DNA from: Candidatus Bathyarchaeota archaeon
GTDB taxonomy: Archaea > Thermoproteota > Bathyarchaeia > Bathyarchaeales > Bathycorpusculaceae
Direction of reading: 5' to 3'
DNA length: 64,000 nt
Assembly: GCA_003151735.1 (NCBI GenBank)
Contig: PLYI01000026.1
Coordinates: 24,281 to 88,280, forward strand
Shown: piece after piece, positions 1 to 9,126 of the stretch
How the letters are laid out: each line of letters opens with the position of its first letter
Numbering within the stretch: position 1 is the first letter of the stretch
The notes under the pieces: model-generated
Told to the model about the DNA's origin: nothing
Seen by the model: only the letters and a program-made list of their open reading frames with translations
The model's database searches: none
Translations under genes and position numbers: made by a program

Positions 1-957
1 GTTCCATACATGGGAGTCCTTTACGTGTCTGGTTTAGGTGGAGAAGTTCAAGCATATTCAATGACAAACGGAACTTTACTATGGACGTACGGGAACGGAG
101 GAGTAGCAGGAAACTCTACAGAAATGGCAAACAATGGGCCTTGGGGCTTGTATCCAACTCACGTTGCAGTCTTTGCCGCAGGAGTTCTCTACACTTTCTC
201 AGGTGAACATTCACCAACCAACCCACTCTACAACGGAGAATTGACACGTGCACTCAACGCTACTACCGGAGCAGAAATCTGGACACTGCTAGATTGGTCT
301 GGCTGTGGTCTTGGCAACTCAATGCAATCTTTCCCTGTCGCTGATGGCTACGGAGTGATGTTCAACTGCTACGACAGTCAAATATACGTTGTTGGGCAAG
401 GATCCAGCCAATTGACTGTTACAGCACCTAACACTGTAACAACCGTAGGTGTACCATTAACAATTAGAGGTACAATCACAGACATTTCAGCCGGCACAAA
501 GCAAAACCAACAAGCAACAAACTTCCCCAATGGAGTTCCAGTTGTTTCTGACGCAAGCATGAGCGAGTTCATGGCAGCCCTCTACGAAGATCAAGCAATG
601 CCAAACAATGTAACCGGTGTTCCAGTTATAATTTATGTACTTGACTCAAACGGTAACTATAGAACCATCGGCACAGTTACAAGCGATGCAAACGGCATGT
701 ACTCGTTAACATGGATGCCAGATATTTCAGGCGACTTCACAGTCTACGCGAAATTTGCAGGTACACAAGGTTACTTTGGCTCATCTGCTGAAACATCCTT
801 TACCGCAGTCAACGCACCCGCAACACCAACACCAACCGCACAACCACTGACATCTGTTACTGACCAATACTTTGTTCCTGCTGTCGCAGGAATCATTGTT
901 GCAATCGTCATAGTCGGCGCAGCACTCGCATTATTGACTCTAAGAAAGCGAGCATAA
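1..957 (+). CDS. Surface-anchored beta-propeller protein, C-terminal part
   Basis: The frame is open to the window edge, so the gene starts upstream. The first ~125 residues look like PQQ-type beta-propeller blades, with repeated pieces such as GTLLWTYG and TTGAEIWTLL. An Ig-like domain follows (about residues 135-265, ending in a 'SGDFTVYAKF' strand). A short Pro/Thr linker then leads to a hydrophobic helix and an LRKRA stop-transfer tail. This is the layout of an extracellular protein held in the archaeal membrane by its C-terminus. Ligand and function are unknown. The T-rich stretch just downstream probably ends its transcript. Confidence 0.8.
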   Translation, partial: VPYMGVLYVSGLGGEVQAYSMTNGTLLWTYGNGGVAGNSTEMANNGPWGLYPTHVAVFAAGVLYTFSGEHSPTNPLYNGELTRALNATTGAEIWTLLDWSGCGLGNSMQSFPVADGYGVMFNCYDSQIYVVGQGSSQLTVTAPNTVTTVGVPLTIRGTITDISAGTKQNQQATNFPNGVPVVSDASMSEFMAALYEDQAMPNNVTGVPVIIYVLDSNGNYRTIGTVTSDANGMYSLTWMPDISGDFTVYAKFAGTQGYFGSSAETSFTAVNAPATPTPTAQPLTSVTDQYFVPAVAGIIVAIVIVGAALALLTLRKRA

Positions 958-978
958 AACCATCAAATATCCAACAAT

Positions 979-999
979 CTTTTCTTTTTTTTGTTTTAT
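979..999 (+). terminator. T-rich terminator after the propeller gene
   Basis: Consecutive T tracts (CTTTTCTTTTTTTTGTTTTA) lie about 20 bases after the stop codon. Archaeal RNA polymerase typically ends transcription on such runs without needing a hairpin. Confidence 0.45.
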
Positions 1000-1062
1000 T
1001 TATAAATCGCTACTTTAAGCGTAAGCGCCTAGAATATCCGTAAATAGCGCAGGAAACACCAG

Positions 1063-1086
1063 AAAAGCCTTAAATTCCATTTCCAA
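1063..1086 (+). repeat. 24-bp dispersed repeat, copy 1
   Basis: This stretch matches 34644-34667 at 23 of 24 positions (core CTTAAATTCCATTTCCAA). It lies about 100 bases upstream of the LSm gene, outside any coding region. The second copy is also intergenic. Function is unknown; a regulatory element or mobile remnant is possible. Confidence 0.5.
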
Positions 1087-1125
1087 TAGAGAAGCAATAA
1101 TCTAATCGCTATCTTTTTTGGTTTC

Positions 1126-1133
1126 TATTTAAA
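1126..1133 (+). promoter_or_regulatory. TATA box for the LSm gene
   Basis: TATTTAAA sits about 60 bases upstream of the TTG start, which would put the transcript start near 1155. The leader then carries AAGGAGA (1174-1180), a good ribosome binding site. Confidence 0.5.
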
Positions 1134-1188
1134 TCAAAGATAAATAGTTGTAATGCAATTTCATGTAACAATCAAGGAGAAATAAAAG

Positions 1189-1611
1189 TTGTCTGTAGCG
1201 CAAAGAAAGTACTTCACTGATGTGGCAACGTTAGCTGATAAAACTGTAGCTGTCGTCACCACTAACGGAAAAACATTCAACGGCACACTCATCGGCGTAA
1301 ACCCTGATAATCTAAGCCTTAGTTTAACCGATGTAAAAGACGAATCTGGAAAACTCCTAAACCGCCTAGTCCTCAACGGATCTGTAGTCATGTCAATATC
1401 CAGCGCAGAGAAACCCTTCGATCTCAAAGCCCTCGCCAATAGACTGGAAAAAGTGTTTCCAACAATGGTTAAACTCTACGATGACAAGGGATTCATCTGG
1501 GTTATGGATAAAGTAAAACTTACCGAGAAAGGCGTTGTGGAAGGTTCAGGACCAGCCGCTGACCGCGTTCAGAAAGTATACGATACATTCATGAGCGAAG
1601 TTAAAGCCTAA
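1189..1611 (+). CDS. LSm-family RNA-binding protein
   Basis: This 140-residue protein begins with an Sm fold of about 75 residues: 'KTVAVVTTNGKTFNGTLIGVNPDNL' resembles the Sm1 motif, and the region around LNGSVVMSISS resembles Sm2. A C-terminal domain of about 60 residues follows, as in the longer archaeal Sm proteins. Such proteins form ring oligomers that bind U-rich RNA. The start is TTG, chosen because AAGGAGA lies 8 bases upstream. The 3' end overlaps the convergent PAC2 gene by four bases. The Sm fold is clear; the RNA partners are unknown. Confidence 0.8.
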   Translation: MSVAQRKYFTDVATLADKTVAVVTTNGKTFNGTLIGVNPDNLSLSLTDVKDESGKLLNRLVLNGSVVMSISSAEKPFDLKALANRLEKVFPTMVKLYDDKGFIWVMDKVKLTEKGVVEGSGPAADRVQKVYDTFMSEVKA

Positions 1612-2357
1612 ATAAACCAGCGCAGTTGCTGCTCTTCCTTCTTCTTTTCTTCTGTTATACTTCGTACAACACCAAAGGACTCTAACATCTTTTTGATTTC
1701 TTCGCCTGTAACTTCCAGCCCTGACAAATCAACACTTAGATACAAGTATTTACCAAGCGTAAGTAGCGCGTAACGTGCAGCGTTTACATCAGGGTTCATT
1801 CCAGGCGTATCCACGAGAAGAGAGAAACCCTTCAAATCCCTAATTGCAGCTAACCCGATGGATAAACCTGCAATGCCAAAGACGTGGCCAACCATAACTT
1901 TTGTGCCTAAATCAAGCGCCTGCTGCATCGTCTCCAAATCAGTTGCAGTACTGTAAATTCCCGGCACAGGCTGCGCCTCATCTTTTTTAAAGCCGCCTAT
2001 GGAAATTACGAACCGGCAGCCAAACTCCTGCGCTATATCAAGCACTTTACCCACTAACTCGTATTGTCCAACAGTGGTCAACGCCTGAGTGTTCCCGTAC
2101 CAGATTATGAGGTCGCGTTCGCCATCCCGTTTGGCATAGTAGAGTTCGTTTATGGGTGTGCGTGCTCCGCCGTCGCCTGTGGTTATTGCAAAATCCTGGA
2201 ATGATGAGGAGAAAATCTGGACAAATCTTGTGGCTTTCAACTCTTTAATCAAATGCAGGGCTGCAATGTTAGCTACAAATCCGATGCCTGGTAATCCTTC
2301 GATTAGGATGGGATCGTTTAAGGTTGGTTTTTCGCTTATGTCAATTGAGCAAACCAT
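1608..2357 (-). CDS. PAC2-family proteasome assembly chaperone-like protein
   Basis: 249 residues. The N-terminus 'DPILIEGLPGIGFVANIAA' is the hallmark of the PAC2/DUF75 family, related to eukaryotic proteasome assembly chaperones. An 'RFVISIGGFKKDE' strand-turn and a second glycine-rich motif, 'GHVFGIAGLSIGLA', follow. The C-terminal 'EITEEKKKEEQQLRWFI' part is charged. The family is widespread in archaea and thought to act in proteasome biogenesis, but most archaeal members are uncharacterised. It is convergent with the LSm gene and divergent from tgtA. Confidence 0.85.
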   Translation of the reverse strand: MVCSIDISEKPTLNDPILIEGLPGIGFVANIAALHLIKELKATRFVQIFSSSFQDFAITTGDGGARTPINELYYAKRDGERDLIIWYGNTQALTTVGQYELVGKVLDIAQEFGCRFVISIGGFKKDEAQPVPGIYSTATDLETMQQALDLGTKVMVGHVFGIAGLSIGLAAIRDLKGFSLLVDTPGMNPDVNAARYALLTLGKYLYLSVDLSGLEVTGEEIKKMLESFGVVRSITEEKKKEEQQLRWFI

Positions 2358-2462
2358 GACTGTGCACTTCGGTGGGTATTTAGATGAACAATGCGATATA
2401 AGGTTGCCTAAGGAGGGCTATGTTTTTTATAAGCGAGCTACGCATCTTGTTTAGGTTTCACT

Positions 2463-4103
2463 TTGAGCTTTGAAATTAAAGAAAAGGACTTGCTTGGCAG
2501 AATTGGCAAACTTAAAACCAAAAGCGGCATAGTCGAAACACCACTCTTGTTCCCAGTTATCAACCCCAGCATCCAACCCATCCCACCTCAAAAGCTCAAG
2601 GACACATTCGGTTTCCAAGCAGTCATCACAAACTCCTACATCATCAAAAAAAGGTTTGACAACAAACCTGTAGAGTTGGGTTTGCACAAGTTTCTTGGTT
2701 ATGACGGCGCAATTATGACGGATTCAGGCGCCTACCAAATCCTCGTTTACGGGGACATTGATGTTTCCCAAAAAGAAATCGTTGCTTACCAAGAGGGAAT
2801 AGGCAGTGACATCGCAACCATACTTGACATTCCTACAGGCTGGAAAGTAACCAAAGAACAAGCCGAAGTAACTGTGGCAGAAACTCTTCGGCGCGCCAAA
2901 GCCTTTTTCAAGGAAAAAACCCGCGATGACATCCTGTGGGTTGGTCCTGTACAGGGTGGAAAGCATCTTGATTTGGTGGCTAATTCGGCGGTTGAAATGG
3001 GAAAGTTGCCCTTCCAAATCCACGCGTTGGGAAGCCCAACTGAAGTTATGGAAAGCTACCGCTACGATGTCCTGGCAGATATGATTCTTACCGCGAAAAA
3101 GGGCTTACCTATCGAGCGTCCGTTGCACCTGTTTGGCGCTGGACACCCATCCATGTTCGCTTTGGCAGTTGCATTGGGCTGTGACCTCTTTGACTCAGCA
3201 GCCTACGCATTGTACGCTCGTGAGAATCGTTACATGACTGAGAACGGCACATGGCGAGTGAACGAACTGGATTATTTCCCATGCTGCTGTCCCAGATGCT
3301 CCGCGGAAACGCCACGCGGCTTAGAGAGAAAAACTCCGAAGGAACGGGAAGTTTTCCTCGCTGAACATAACCTCTACGTTTGCATCGCCGAATTAAAGCG
3401 TATTAAACAAGCCATATGCGACGGAAGACTATGGGAACACACGGAAATGCGGGTTCACGCTCACCCCGCCCTGCTCTCAGCCTTAAAACACCTACGGAAC
3501 CACGCCGACTTCCTAGAAAAATACAGCCCAACCGCCAAAACCAGAGGCTTCTTCTACTTCAACTCAGTAGGGCTTGCACGACCAGAAATCACCCATTACC
3601 GCAAACGCCTAACCGAACGGTACAACCCGCCTGCAGAAGCGAAGGTGCTTTTGCTTGTCCCCCAAACCAGAAACAAACCTTTCCATAAAGCACCCGAATT
3701 CAAAAAAATCAGGCAACTGTTCAAAAGCTTAGGCAAAGGACTTTCAGGTCAGGTGCATGTATGCGTATATTCCGCTCCGTTTGGCTTGGTTCCGTTGGAG
3801 CTGGATGAAGTTTATCCGCTGTCGCAGCATGAGGCGGCACATCCATTTGATTTGGAAACTGTAGAATACGTTGCACACCAAACCGCCGAGTACATCAAGC
3901 GATCCTCTTACAAAAGCGTTGTTTTGTTAAATGACCCCAAACATTGGAGCGACACCGTTAAAAAAGCATGCGCAAAAGCTTGTAAAACCGCGGAATTACC
4001 GCTTGATTCCGTAGATGCCAACGTGCAGGGAAGCAGAGCCATTTTTAGCCGTTTAGAGAACATTCTGCGGGAACAGTTAACCGGAAAACCAGAAACGAAA
4101 TAG
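2463..4103 (+). CDS. tgtA: Archaeosine-type tRNA-guanine transglycosylase
   Basis: 546 residues, TTG start. The protein exchanges guanine for preQ0 in tRNA, at position 15 in archaea, as the first step to archaeosine. The TIM-barrel domain (about 1-340) shows the MTDSGAYQ catalytic segment, 'WVGPVQGGKH', 'IHALGSPTEVMESY' and a zinc cluster 'FPCCCPRCSAETPRGL'. The C-terminal 200 residues ('VLLLVPQTRNKPF' onward, with 'FGLVPLELDEVYPLSQHEA') match the DUF5591 region found in the ArcS half of the pathway. I see no PUA domain at the end. The core assignment is firm. Confidence 0.92.
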   Translation: MSFEIKEKDLLGRIGKLKTKSGIVETPLLFPVINPSIQPIPPQKLKDTFGFQAVITNSYIIKKRFDNKPVELGLHKFLGYDGAIMTDSGAYQILVYGDIDVSQKEIVAYQEGIGSDIATILDIPTGWKVTKEQAEVTVAETLRRAKAFFKEKTRDDILWVGPVQGGKHLDLVANSAVEMGKLPFQIHALGSPTEVMESYRYDVLADMILTAKKGLPIERPLHLFGAGHPSMFALAVALGCDLFDSAAYALYARENRYMTENGTWRVNELDYFPCCCPRCSAETPRGLERKTPKEREVFLAEHNLYVCIAELKRIKQAICDGRLWEHTEMRVHAHPALLSALKHLRNHADFLEKYSPTAKTRGFFYFNSVGLARPEITHYRKRLTERYNPPAEAKVLLLVPQTRNKPFHKAPEFKKIRQLFKSLGKGLSGQVHVCVYSAPFGLVPLELDEVYPLSQHEAAHPFDLETVEYVAHQTAEYIKRSSYKSVVLLNDPKHWSDTVKKACAKACKTAELPLDSVDANVQGSRAIFSRLENILREQLTGKPETK

Positions 4104-4149
4104 CTCGGAAACTTTTTTAGTTCTGGCTGTTGAACTATATCAAGTAGAC

Positions 4150-4791
4150 TTGTCTTTGAGAACTCATGGAGATGTAACTATAGAACCTCTGTACGCCGAC
4201 TTCCACATTCACACGGTTTATTCTGCAGACTCCGTTATCCAACCTAAAACGCTTGTTGATAAGCTTGTTGCGCACAGTTTCATTAAGGTTGCAGCCGTCA
4301 CCGATCATGACAGCGTACGCGGTTGTAAGGCAACGGTTGAGTTGGCTGCCGCTTACCCAGATATTTTGGTGATTCCGGGTGTAGAAGTCAGCACAACGGA
4401 GGGTGACGTGGTGGTTTTGGGGACATACGAGTTGCCGCCTAAACCCTGGACGCCCGAAGCTGTCGTGGATTTTGCCAGATTAATCGGTGGCGTTTCTATC
4501 GTTGCTCATCCCTTCAGGACTTATGGCATGGGTGAACGTGCCAGAAAATACAAAGTTGACGCTATCGAAGTCCTAAACGGCGGCTCCAGCCAAGACGCAA
4601 ACGATGAGGCGAAAGACTTTGCTAAGAACTTGGGTTTACCAGGCACCGCTGGCAGCGATGCTCATCAAGTGTCAGAATTATTCAGTGTTTACAACAAAGT
4701 CGATGCTGCAATGGACATTGACTCAGTTTTGAAAGCCGTAAAAAACGGCGCTGTGTCGGCGCAGGCTAGCCGAGGGTCAATACATTTTTAA
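4150..4791 (+). CDS. PHP-domain phosphoesterase
   Basis: 213 residues, TTG start. The PHP metal-binding motifs are visible in order: 'DFHIHTVYS', 'VTDHDSVRG', 'VIPGVEVST', 'IVAHPFR' and 'GSDAHQVSE'. The size is that of a stand-alone PHP hydrolase, typically acting on phosphomonoesters or cyclic nucleotides with two or three metal ions. The substrate cannot be told from sequence. It lies between tgtA and the beta-CASP nuclease on the same strand, possibly co-transcribed. Confidence 0.85.
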   Translation: MSLRTHGDVTIEPLYADFHIHTVYSADSVIQPKTLVDKLVAHSFIKVAAVTDHDSVRGCKATVELAAAYPDILVIPGVEVSTTEGDVVVLGTYELPPKPWTPEAVVDFARLIGGVSIVAHPFRTYGMGERARKYKVDAIEVLNGGSSQDANDEAKDFAKNLGLPGTAGSDAHQVSELFSVYNKVDAAMDIDSVLKAVKNGAVSAQASRGSIHF

Positions 4792-4845
4792 AACAGCAAA
4801 GATTCCTTTTTAATCGTTAACGTTAACAAATGGATTTGGTCCTGA

Positions 4846-6105
4846 TTGGTGCAAGTTGGATTTTTAGGTGGAGCCCGAGAAGTTGGAAGAATCGGAATAA
4901 CTGTTAAGACAGCGAAGACTCAGGTTGTCTGCGATTACGGTGTTATGCTTGATAACGAACCAGGTTTCCCCATGCATGTTCCCCCAAAAGAAGTCAACGC
5001 CGTCATCTTAACCCACAGCCACCTTGACCACTCCGGCGCCGTCCCTATCTTCTACATCAACGATAAAAAACCCCTCTACACAAACAAACTCAGCTTAGAA
5101 TTAACCCAGCTTCTAGTAAAAGACTTCATCCACCTATCCAGCTACTACCTGCCCTTCGAATACCTTGAATTAAAAACCATGATGAACAACAACAGACACC
5201 TGGATTTTGGCGTTGAAGAACCCATCGGCGACATGAAAATAAGACTGTTCAACGCAGGTCACACTCCTGGAAGCTCACAAGTGCTAATGGAAGCAGAAGG
5301 CAAACGCATACTCTACACAGGCGACTTCAACTTGGAAGACAGCAAACTGTTAGCAGGAGCTCCTATGAACTACGGCGATTTAGACGCAGTTGTCATAGAA
5401 AGCACCTATGCGGATGCTGACCACACGGAACGTTTAGAGCTTGAGCGGCAGTTTGTGGAAGCCTGCACGATTGCTGTTGAAGCGGGCGGAACCGTGCTTG
5501 TGCCTGCGTTTGGTGTGGGGCGTTCACAGGAGATAGCGTGTGTTTTAGCTGCTCACCACTTTGAATACCCTGTAACCTTAGATGGCATGGCTCGTGAAGC
5601 AAGCCGAGTCATAATGAACTACAAAGAATTCCTCAAAGACCCCAAACTATTCATGAATGCCATGCACTCAGCCGAATGGGTAGAAGGCTGGAGAGACAGG
5701 CGCAGAGCTCTTAAGACGCCGGGCGTAATTATTTCCACTGCTGGCATGCTGAAGGGTGGTCCAGCCGCATTTTATATTTCAAAACTTGGCAAAAAAGCAA
5801 ACAACGCCGTCTTCTTAGTCAGCTATCAAATTCCTGGAACACCCGGACGCGAACTCATGGAGAAAGGCGTCTGCACCATCGATGGCCAAGTTCGCAAAAT
5901 CAAAGCACAGTATCGCCATTTCGACTTCTCTTCCCATTGTGGCGCAAGCCTGCTCAAAGAAGCGCTGCGGCGGCTAGGCGGCAAACCCAAAGTTTTCGTT
6001 GTCCACGGCGCAGAAGGCAACTGTGAATTGTTTGCAAACTGGGCGAAAACAGAGTTAGGTTTAGATGCTGTGGCTCCTCGGACTGGAGAAACCTACCAAA
6101 TTTAG
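4846..6105 (+). CDS. Beta-CASP metallo-beta-lactamase ribonuclease (aCPSF2-like)
   Basis: 419 residues, GTG start. Metallo-beta-lactamase motifs: LTHSHLDHSGAVP (HxHxDH), 'HTPGSSQV', 'LYTGDFN'. Beta-CASP motifs: 'VIESTYAD', 'VLVPAFGVGRSQE', 'IISTAGMLKGGPA', 'FSSHCG', 'FVVHGAEGNC'. There is no N-terminal KH domain, so it fits the shorter aCPSF2 type rather than aCPSF1. Such enzymes cut or trim RNA 5' ends in a zinc-dependent manner. It is followed after 10 bases by the archaemetzincin gene on the same strand. Confidence 0.9.
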   Translation: MVQVGFLGGAREVGRIGITVKTAKTQVVCDYGVMLDNEPGFPMHVPPKEVNAVILTHSHLDHSGAVPIFYINDKKPLYTNKLSLELTQLLVKDFIHLSSYYLPFEYLELKTMMNNNRHLDFGVEEPIGDMKIRLFNAGHTPGSSQVLMEAEGKRILYTGDFNLEDSKLLAGAPMNYGDLDAVVIESTYADADHTERLELERQFVEACTIAVEAGGTVLVPAFGVGRSQEIACVLAAHHFEYPVTLDGMAREASRVIMNYKEFLKDPKLFMNAMHSAEWVEGWRDRRRALKTPGVIISTAGMLKGGPAAFYISKLGKKANNAVFLVSYQIPGTPGRELMEKGVCTIDGQVRKIKAQYRHFDFSSHCGASLLKEALRRLGGKPKVFVVHGAEGNCELFANWAKTELGLDAVAPRTGETYQI

Positions 6106-6115
6106 GTTGACGTAA

Positions 6116-6667
6116 ATGAAAGTTGGGATTTTGCAGGTTGGGCAAGTAGCGCCCCACGTTTTGGCTGTTGTTGAAGATGGCTTAACAAAAACTTTCCCCG
6201 ACACCTCAGTTTCCGTAATCAGGGAACCCTTGCCTGTTCCTCTGAATGCATTTGATAAGAAACGCAACCAATACAATTCCACCATAATTCTAAATGAAGT
6301 CAGAGTTTATGCGGCTAAAAGTCACGATTTCCATCGTGTTTTAGGAGTTGTTGACGTTGACATCTTCACATCTGGTTTAAACTATGTGTTCGGCGAAGCC
6401 TACACTTCTGGAAACGCCGGATTGATTTCGCTTTGGCGGCTTAAACCAGAATTCTACAAAGACAAACCCGACATGGCACTCTATTTATTGCGGGCGCAAA
6501 AGGAAGCAATCCACGAAGTGGGACATACTTTGAACGTTCGGCATTGCCCACGGTCGCTGTGCGTTATGCATTTTTCCAACTCCATTTTTGACACCGATAA
6601 GAAGCAAAACTTATTGTGTGACGAATGCTACTTGCAAACGGCAATAGCCATAGCTAATTTAGGGTAA
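6116..6667 (+). CDS. amzA: Archaemetzincin zinc metalloprotease
   Basis: 183 residues. The metzincin signature 'IHEVGHTLNVRHC' supplies the zinc ligands and catalytic Glu. It is followed by 'PRSLCVMHFSN' and a late CxxC ('LLCDEC'), the archaemetzincin-specific cysteine set that binds a second zinc. Family members are short cytoplasmic peptidases of unknown physiological target. The presenilin-like protease gene follows after 5 bases, so the two proteases are probably co-transcribed. Confidence 0.9.
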   Translation: MKVGILQVGQVAPHVLAVVEDGLTKTFPDTSVSVIREPLPVPLNAFDKKRNQYNSTIILNEVRVYAAKSHDFHRVLGVVDVDIFTSGLNYVFGEAYTSGNAGLISLWRLKPEFYKDKPDMALYLLRAQKEAIHEVGHTLNVRHCPRSLCVMHFSNSIFDTDKKQNLLCDECYLQTAIAIANLG

Positions 6668-6672
6668 CCGAC

Positions 6673-7575
6673 GTGACTGAGCAATCGAAACCTGAACTGT
6701 CGAAACCTGAGTCGAAAGAGCAGGACAAATTCAAATTCCAAATAATCTACCTAGTTCCCATCCTAGCCAGCCTCTTATTCGGCTTAGGCTGCGCCTACTT
6801 GCTGGCACCTCAGGCAACAGGAGGAATTTCAGCTACGCCATTCACGGGAAACACAGCGAGCGCCTCCATCGGCAACGCCTTCTACTTCGTAATCTTAGTA
6901 GCGGTGGCGGCCACCGTCTTCTACTTCCTGATTAAACGCAAAAACCAGCGGGTAATCAAAGGATTAATTGTCCTTGCTATGACAACCGCGTCGCTTTTGC
7001 TATCGATAATCTACTTGTTCGCTCTTTTTCCCCCATTCAACGGCGTCGACTACGCGGTAATCGCCACGGCCATAGGCATAACTGTTCTATTTGACCTGGC
7101 TATTTTTCGGTTCGGCAGCACTCCAAGGAACGTCGCAGTAATCGGCGTTGGCGGAGCGCTCGGAATTTTCTTTGCCAAATTCATCTTATTGCCCAGCGCA
7201 ATCTTAATCTTGGTTTTCCTCGCGATCTACGATGTGATTGCAGTCTACAAGGGTCCAGTGGGCAAGATTGCGCAGTCATCAGGTCTCGACACGCTTCAAG
7301 GTTTGAGTTTTTCTTTCAAGGACATACAGATGGGTTTGGGCGACTTAGTTTTTTACTCAATGTTGATGGGTGTGATGTTCTTTAGTTTTCCACAAAACCT
7401 GTTGCCTACCGCGCTGGCTTTAGTCGGCATCGTGGCAGGTTCCATTCTAACGTTTTTTATGCTTGAGAGAAAAGGCATTTTTCCCGGTTTGCCCTTCCCG
7501 ATTTTCTTTGGGTTGGCTGCTGGGCTAATCGTTGCCTTGCTTCTCGGATTGCCTTTTCCAATCGCGCTGGTTTAG
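6673..7575 (+). CDS. Presenilin-like (A22 family) intramembrane aspartyl protease
   Basis: 300 residues, GTG start, with about nine hydrophobic segments. The two catalytic aspartates are in 'AIYDVIAVYKG' and 'MGLGDLVFYS', matching the YD and GxGD motifs of presenilin homologues. The expected PAL motif near the C-terminus is replaced by 'GLPFPIFFG'. The N-terminus is a short charged cytosolic tail rich in Glu and Lys. It would cleave within transmembrane helices. The substrate is unknown. Confidence 0.85.
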   Translation: MTEQSKPELSKPESKEQDKFKFQIIYLVPILASLLFGLGCAYLLAPQATGGISATPFTGNTASASIGNAFYFVILVAVAATVFYFLIKRKNQRVIKGLIVLAMTTASLLLSIIYLFALFPPFNGVDYAVIATAIGITVLFDLAIFRFGSTPRNVAVIGVGGALGIFFAKFILLPSAILILVFLAIYDVIAVYKGPVGKIAQSSGLDTLQGLSFSFKDIQMGLGDLVFYSMLMGVMFFSFPQNLLPTALALVGIVAGSILTFFMLERKGIFPGLPFPIFFGLAAGLIVALLLGLPFPIALV

Positions 7576-7650
7576 CCAACTGCCAATTGGGGAACCTTTA
7601 AACCACACATCCAGCCATAAAAAGCAGGTGTCTTTACGGAAAAATCAACT

Positions 7651-8466
7651 GTGGCAATTGTTAAAGGCGAGCGAGGGCATGAACCCGTTTTTAAAGCATT
7701 AGATTTGATTGATTACGAATCTGCGTTGGCTGGTTACAAAAAGGTTCTGATAAAAGTCAACTTTATCACGACGATGACTTGGGATTCGGGTGCTACGACT
7801 GACCCGATGGTTGTTGAAGCGATAATTCAGCGGCTAAAGAAACTGCCCGTGGAAATCTACGTGGTTGAATCTGACGCAACCATGACTAACGCGGATAGCG
7901 CCTTTAAAGCCACAGGCATGGCAGAGATGTGCAAGCAATATGATGTAGAATGCCTTAACCTGCGGCACGTAAAAGACAAAGTCAAAATCAAAATCCCCAA
8001 CTGCGAAACCCTAAAAGACATAACCGTGCCCCGCATCGTAACCGAATCTGCCATAATCAGCGCTGCCAAAATGAAAACTCACATGGCAACCAAAGTCACG
8101 TTAGGCATGAAAAACATGTTCGGACTTTTACCCGACAAGTTCAAAGCAAAATACCACGCGAAAGGCATAAGCAAAGTCGTAGTAGACATCAACACAGTCC
8201 TCAAACCACACTTAATTGTAATCGACGGTTTCGTCGCCATGGAAGGCAGAGGACCAACCAACGGTTCACCTGTCAAAATGGATCTAATAATCGCAGGCAA
8301 AGACCCAGTTGCTACCGACGCGACAGGCGCACGAGTTATGGGCTTAGACCCTCATGAAATCAGCCATATTAGAACAGCTAACCAAAAAGGACTAGGCAAC
8401 ATCGACAACATAGAAATCATCGGGTCAAAACTCGAGGATGTGCAGAGAATATTTAAGAGAAACTGA
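7651..8466 (+). CDS. DUF362 domain protein
   Basis: 271 residues, GTG start. It shows the DUF362 pattern: 'VLIKVNFITTMTWDSGATT', 'YVVESDATM', 'KMKTHMATKVTLGMKNMFGL', 'DGFVAMEGRGPTNG' and 'DPVATDATGARVMGLDP'. No ferredoxin-type cysteine cluster is present, unlike many longer relatives. The reaction is unknown for this family. The gene appears to stand alone, with a T-rich spacer upstream. Confidence 0.8.
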   Translation: MAIVKGERGHEPVFKALDLIDYESALAGYKKVLIKVNFITTMTWDSGATTDPMVVEAIIQRLKKLPVEIYVVESDATMTNADSAFKATGMAEMCKQYDVECLNLRHVKDKVKIKIPNCETLKDITVPRIVTESAIISAAKMKTHMATKVTLGMKNMFGLLPDKFKAKYHAKGISKVVVDINTVLKPHLIVIDGFVAMEGRGPTNGSPVKMDLIIAGKDPVATDATGARVMGLDPHEISHIRTANQKGLGNIDNIEIIGSKLEDVQRIFKRN

Positions 8467-8516
8467 ACAAGGCTGGCTGAATTTTAGTGAAAATAGGGAT
8501 AGATTTGGAGTAGAGA

Positions 8517-9083
8517 ATGCCGAAAATTAGAGAAAGCGGGATGCCCGAAGAAGATGTGTGGACCAGTTTCTTTGCTCCAGCCAAAATACTGAGAATCCTT
8601 GGGTTAAGTAAGGGCGTGTTTGATGTGGCAGATTTTGGCTGCGGCTACGGAACATTCACGTTGCCGGCTGCAAACATGGTTAAAGGAAAAATCTACGCGT
8701 TTGACATTGAACCACAGATGATAAAAATAGTGGATCAAAAAGCAAAAAAACTCAACAAAGACATTGTGGTGCCAATTCTTCGAGATTTCGTATCTGAGGG
8801 ATCAGGACTTGGGGATTTGAGTGTTGACTTCGTTATGCTTTTTAATATTCTTCATTTTGAAAACCCAATCGGTTTGCTAAAGGAAGCCTACCGGATTCTA
8901 AGGTGCGGCTGAAAAGTGGGGATTATTCATTGGATTTATGATGCATCAACGCCAAGAGGCCCACCATTGGAAATCAGGCCGAAACCTGAACAATGTAGGC
9001 AATGGGCTGAATCTGCAGGATTTATTTTTGAGAAAAAATTCGGTTTGAAACCCTACCATTATGCCCTTCTGCTCAGAAAATAA
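8517..9083 (+). pseudogene. SAM-dependent methyltransferase interrupted by an in-frame TGA
   Basis: The first 131 codons encode a class I methyltransferase core: 'VADFGCGYGTFTLPA' (SAM motif I), 'YAFDIEPQMI', 'FVMLFNILHFE', 'LLKEAYRILRCG'. TGA follows at 8910-8912. The same frame then continues without interruption for 56 more codons ('KVGIIHWIYD' to 'HYALLLRK', TAA at 9081-9083), which is the expected C-terminal strand and helix of the fold. Related proteins have Gly-Gly-Lys at this point, so a GGA-to-TGA change fits. Neighbouring genes such as the DUF362 gene use TGA as a normal stop, which argues against general recoding. Confidence 0.75.
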
Positions 9084-9126
9084 ACTATCTGTTTTCTCCA
9101 AACCCATTGGCGTTTTCGAAGCCCAT

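Noticed and set aside
8910..8912. UGA recoding as selenocysteine
   Set aside because: The expected residue is Gly in a Gly-Gly-Lys turn, the protein family is not a selenoprotein family, and no SECIS-like hairpin was seen.
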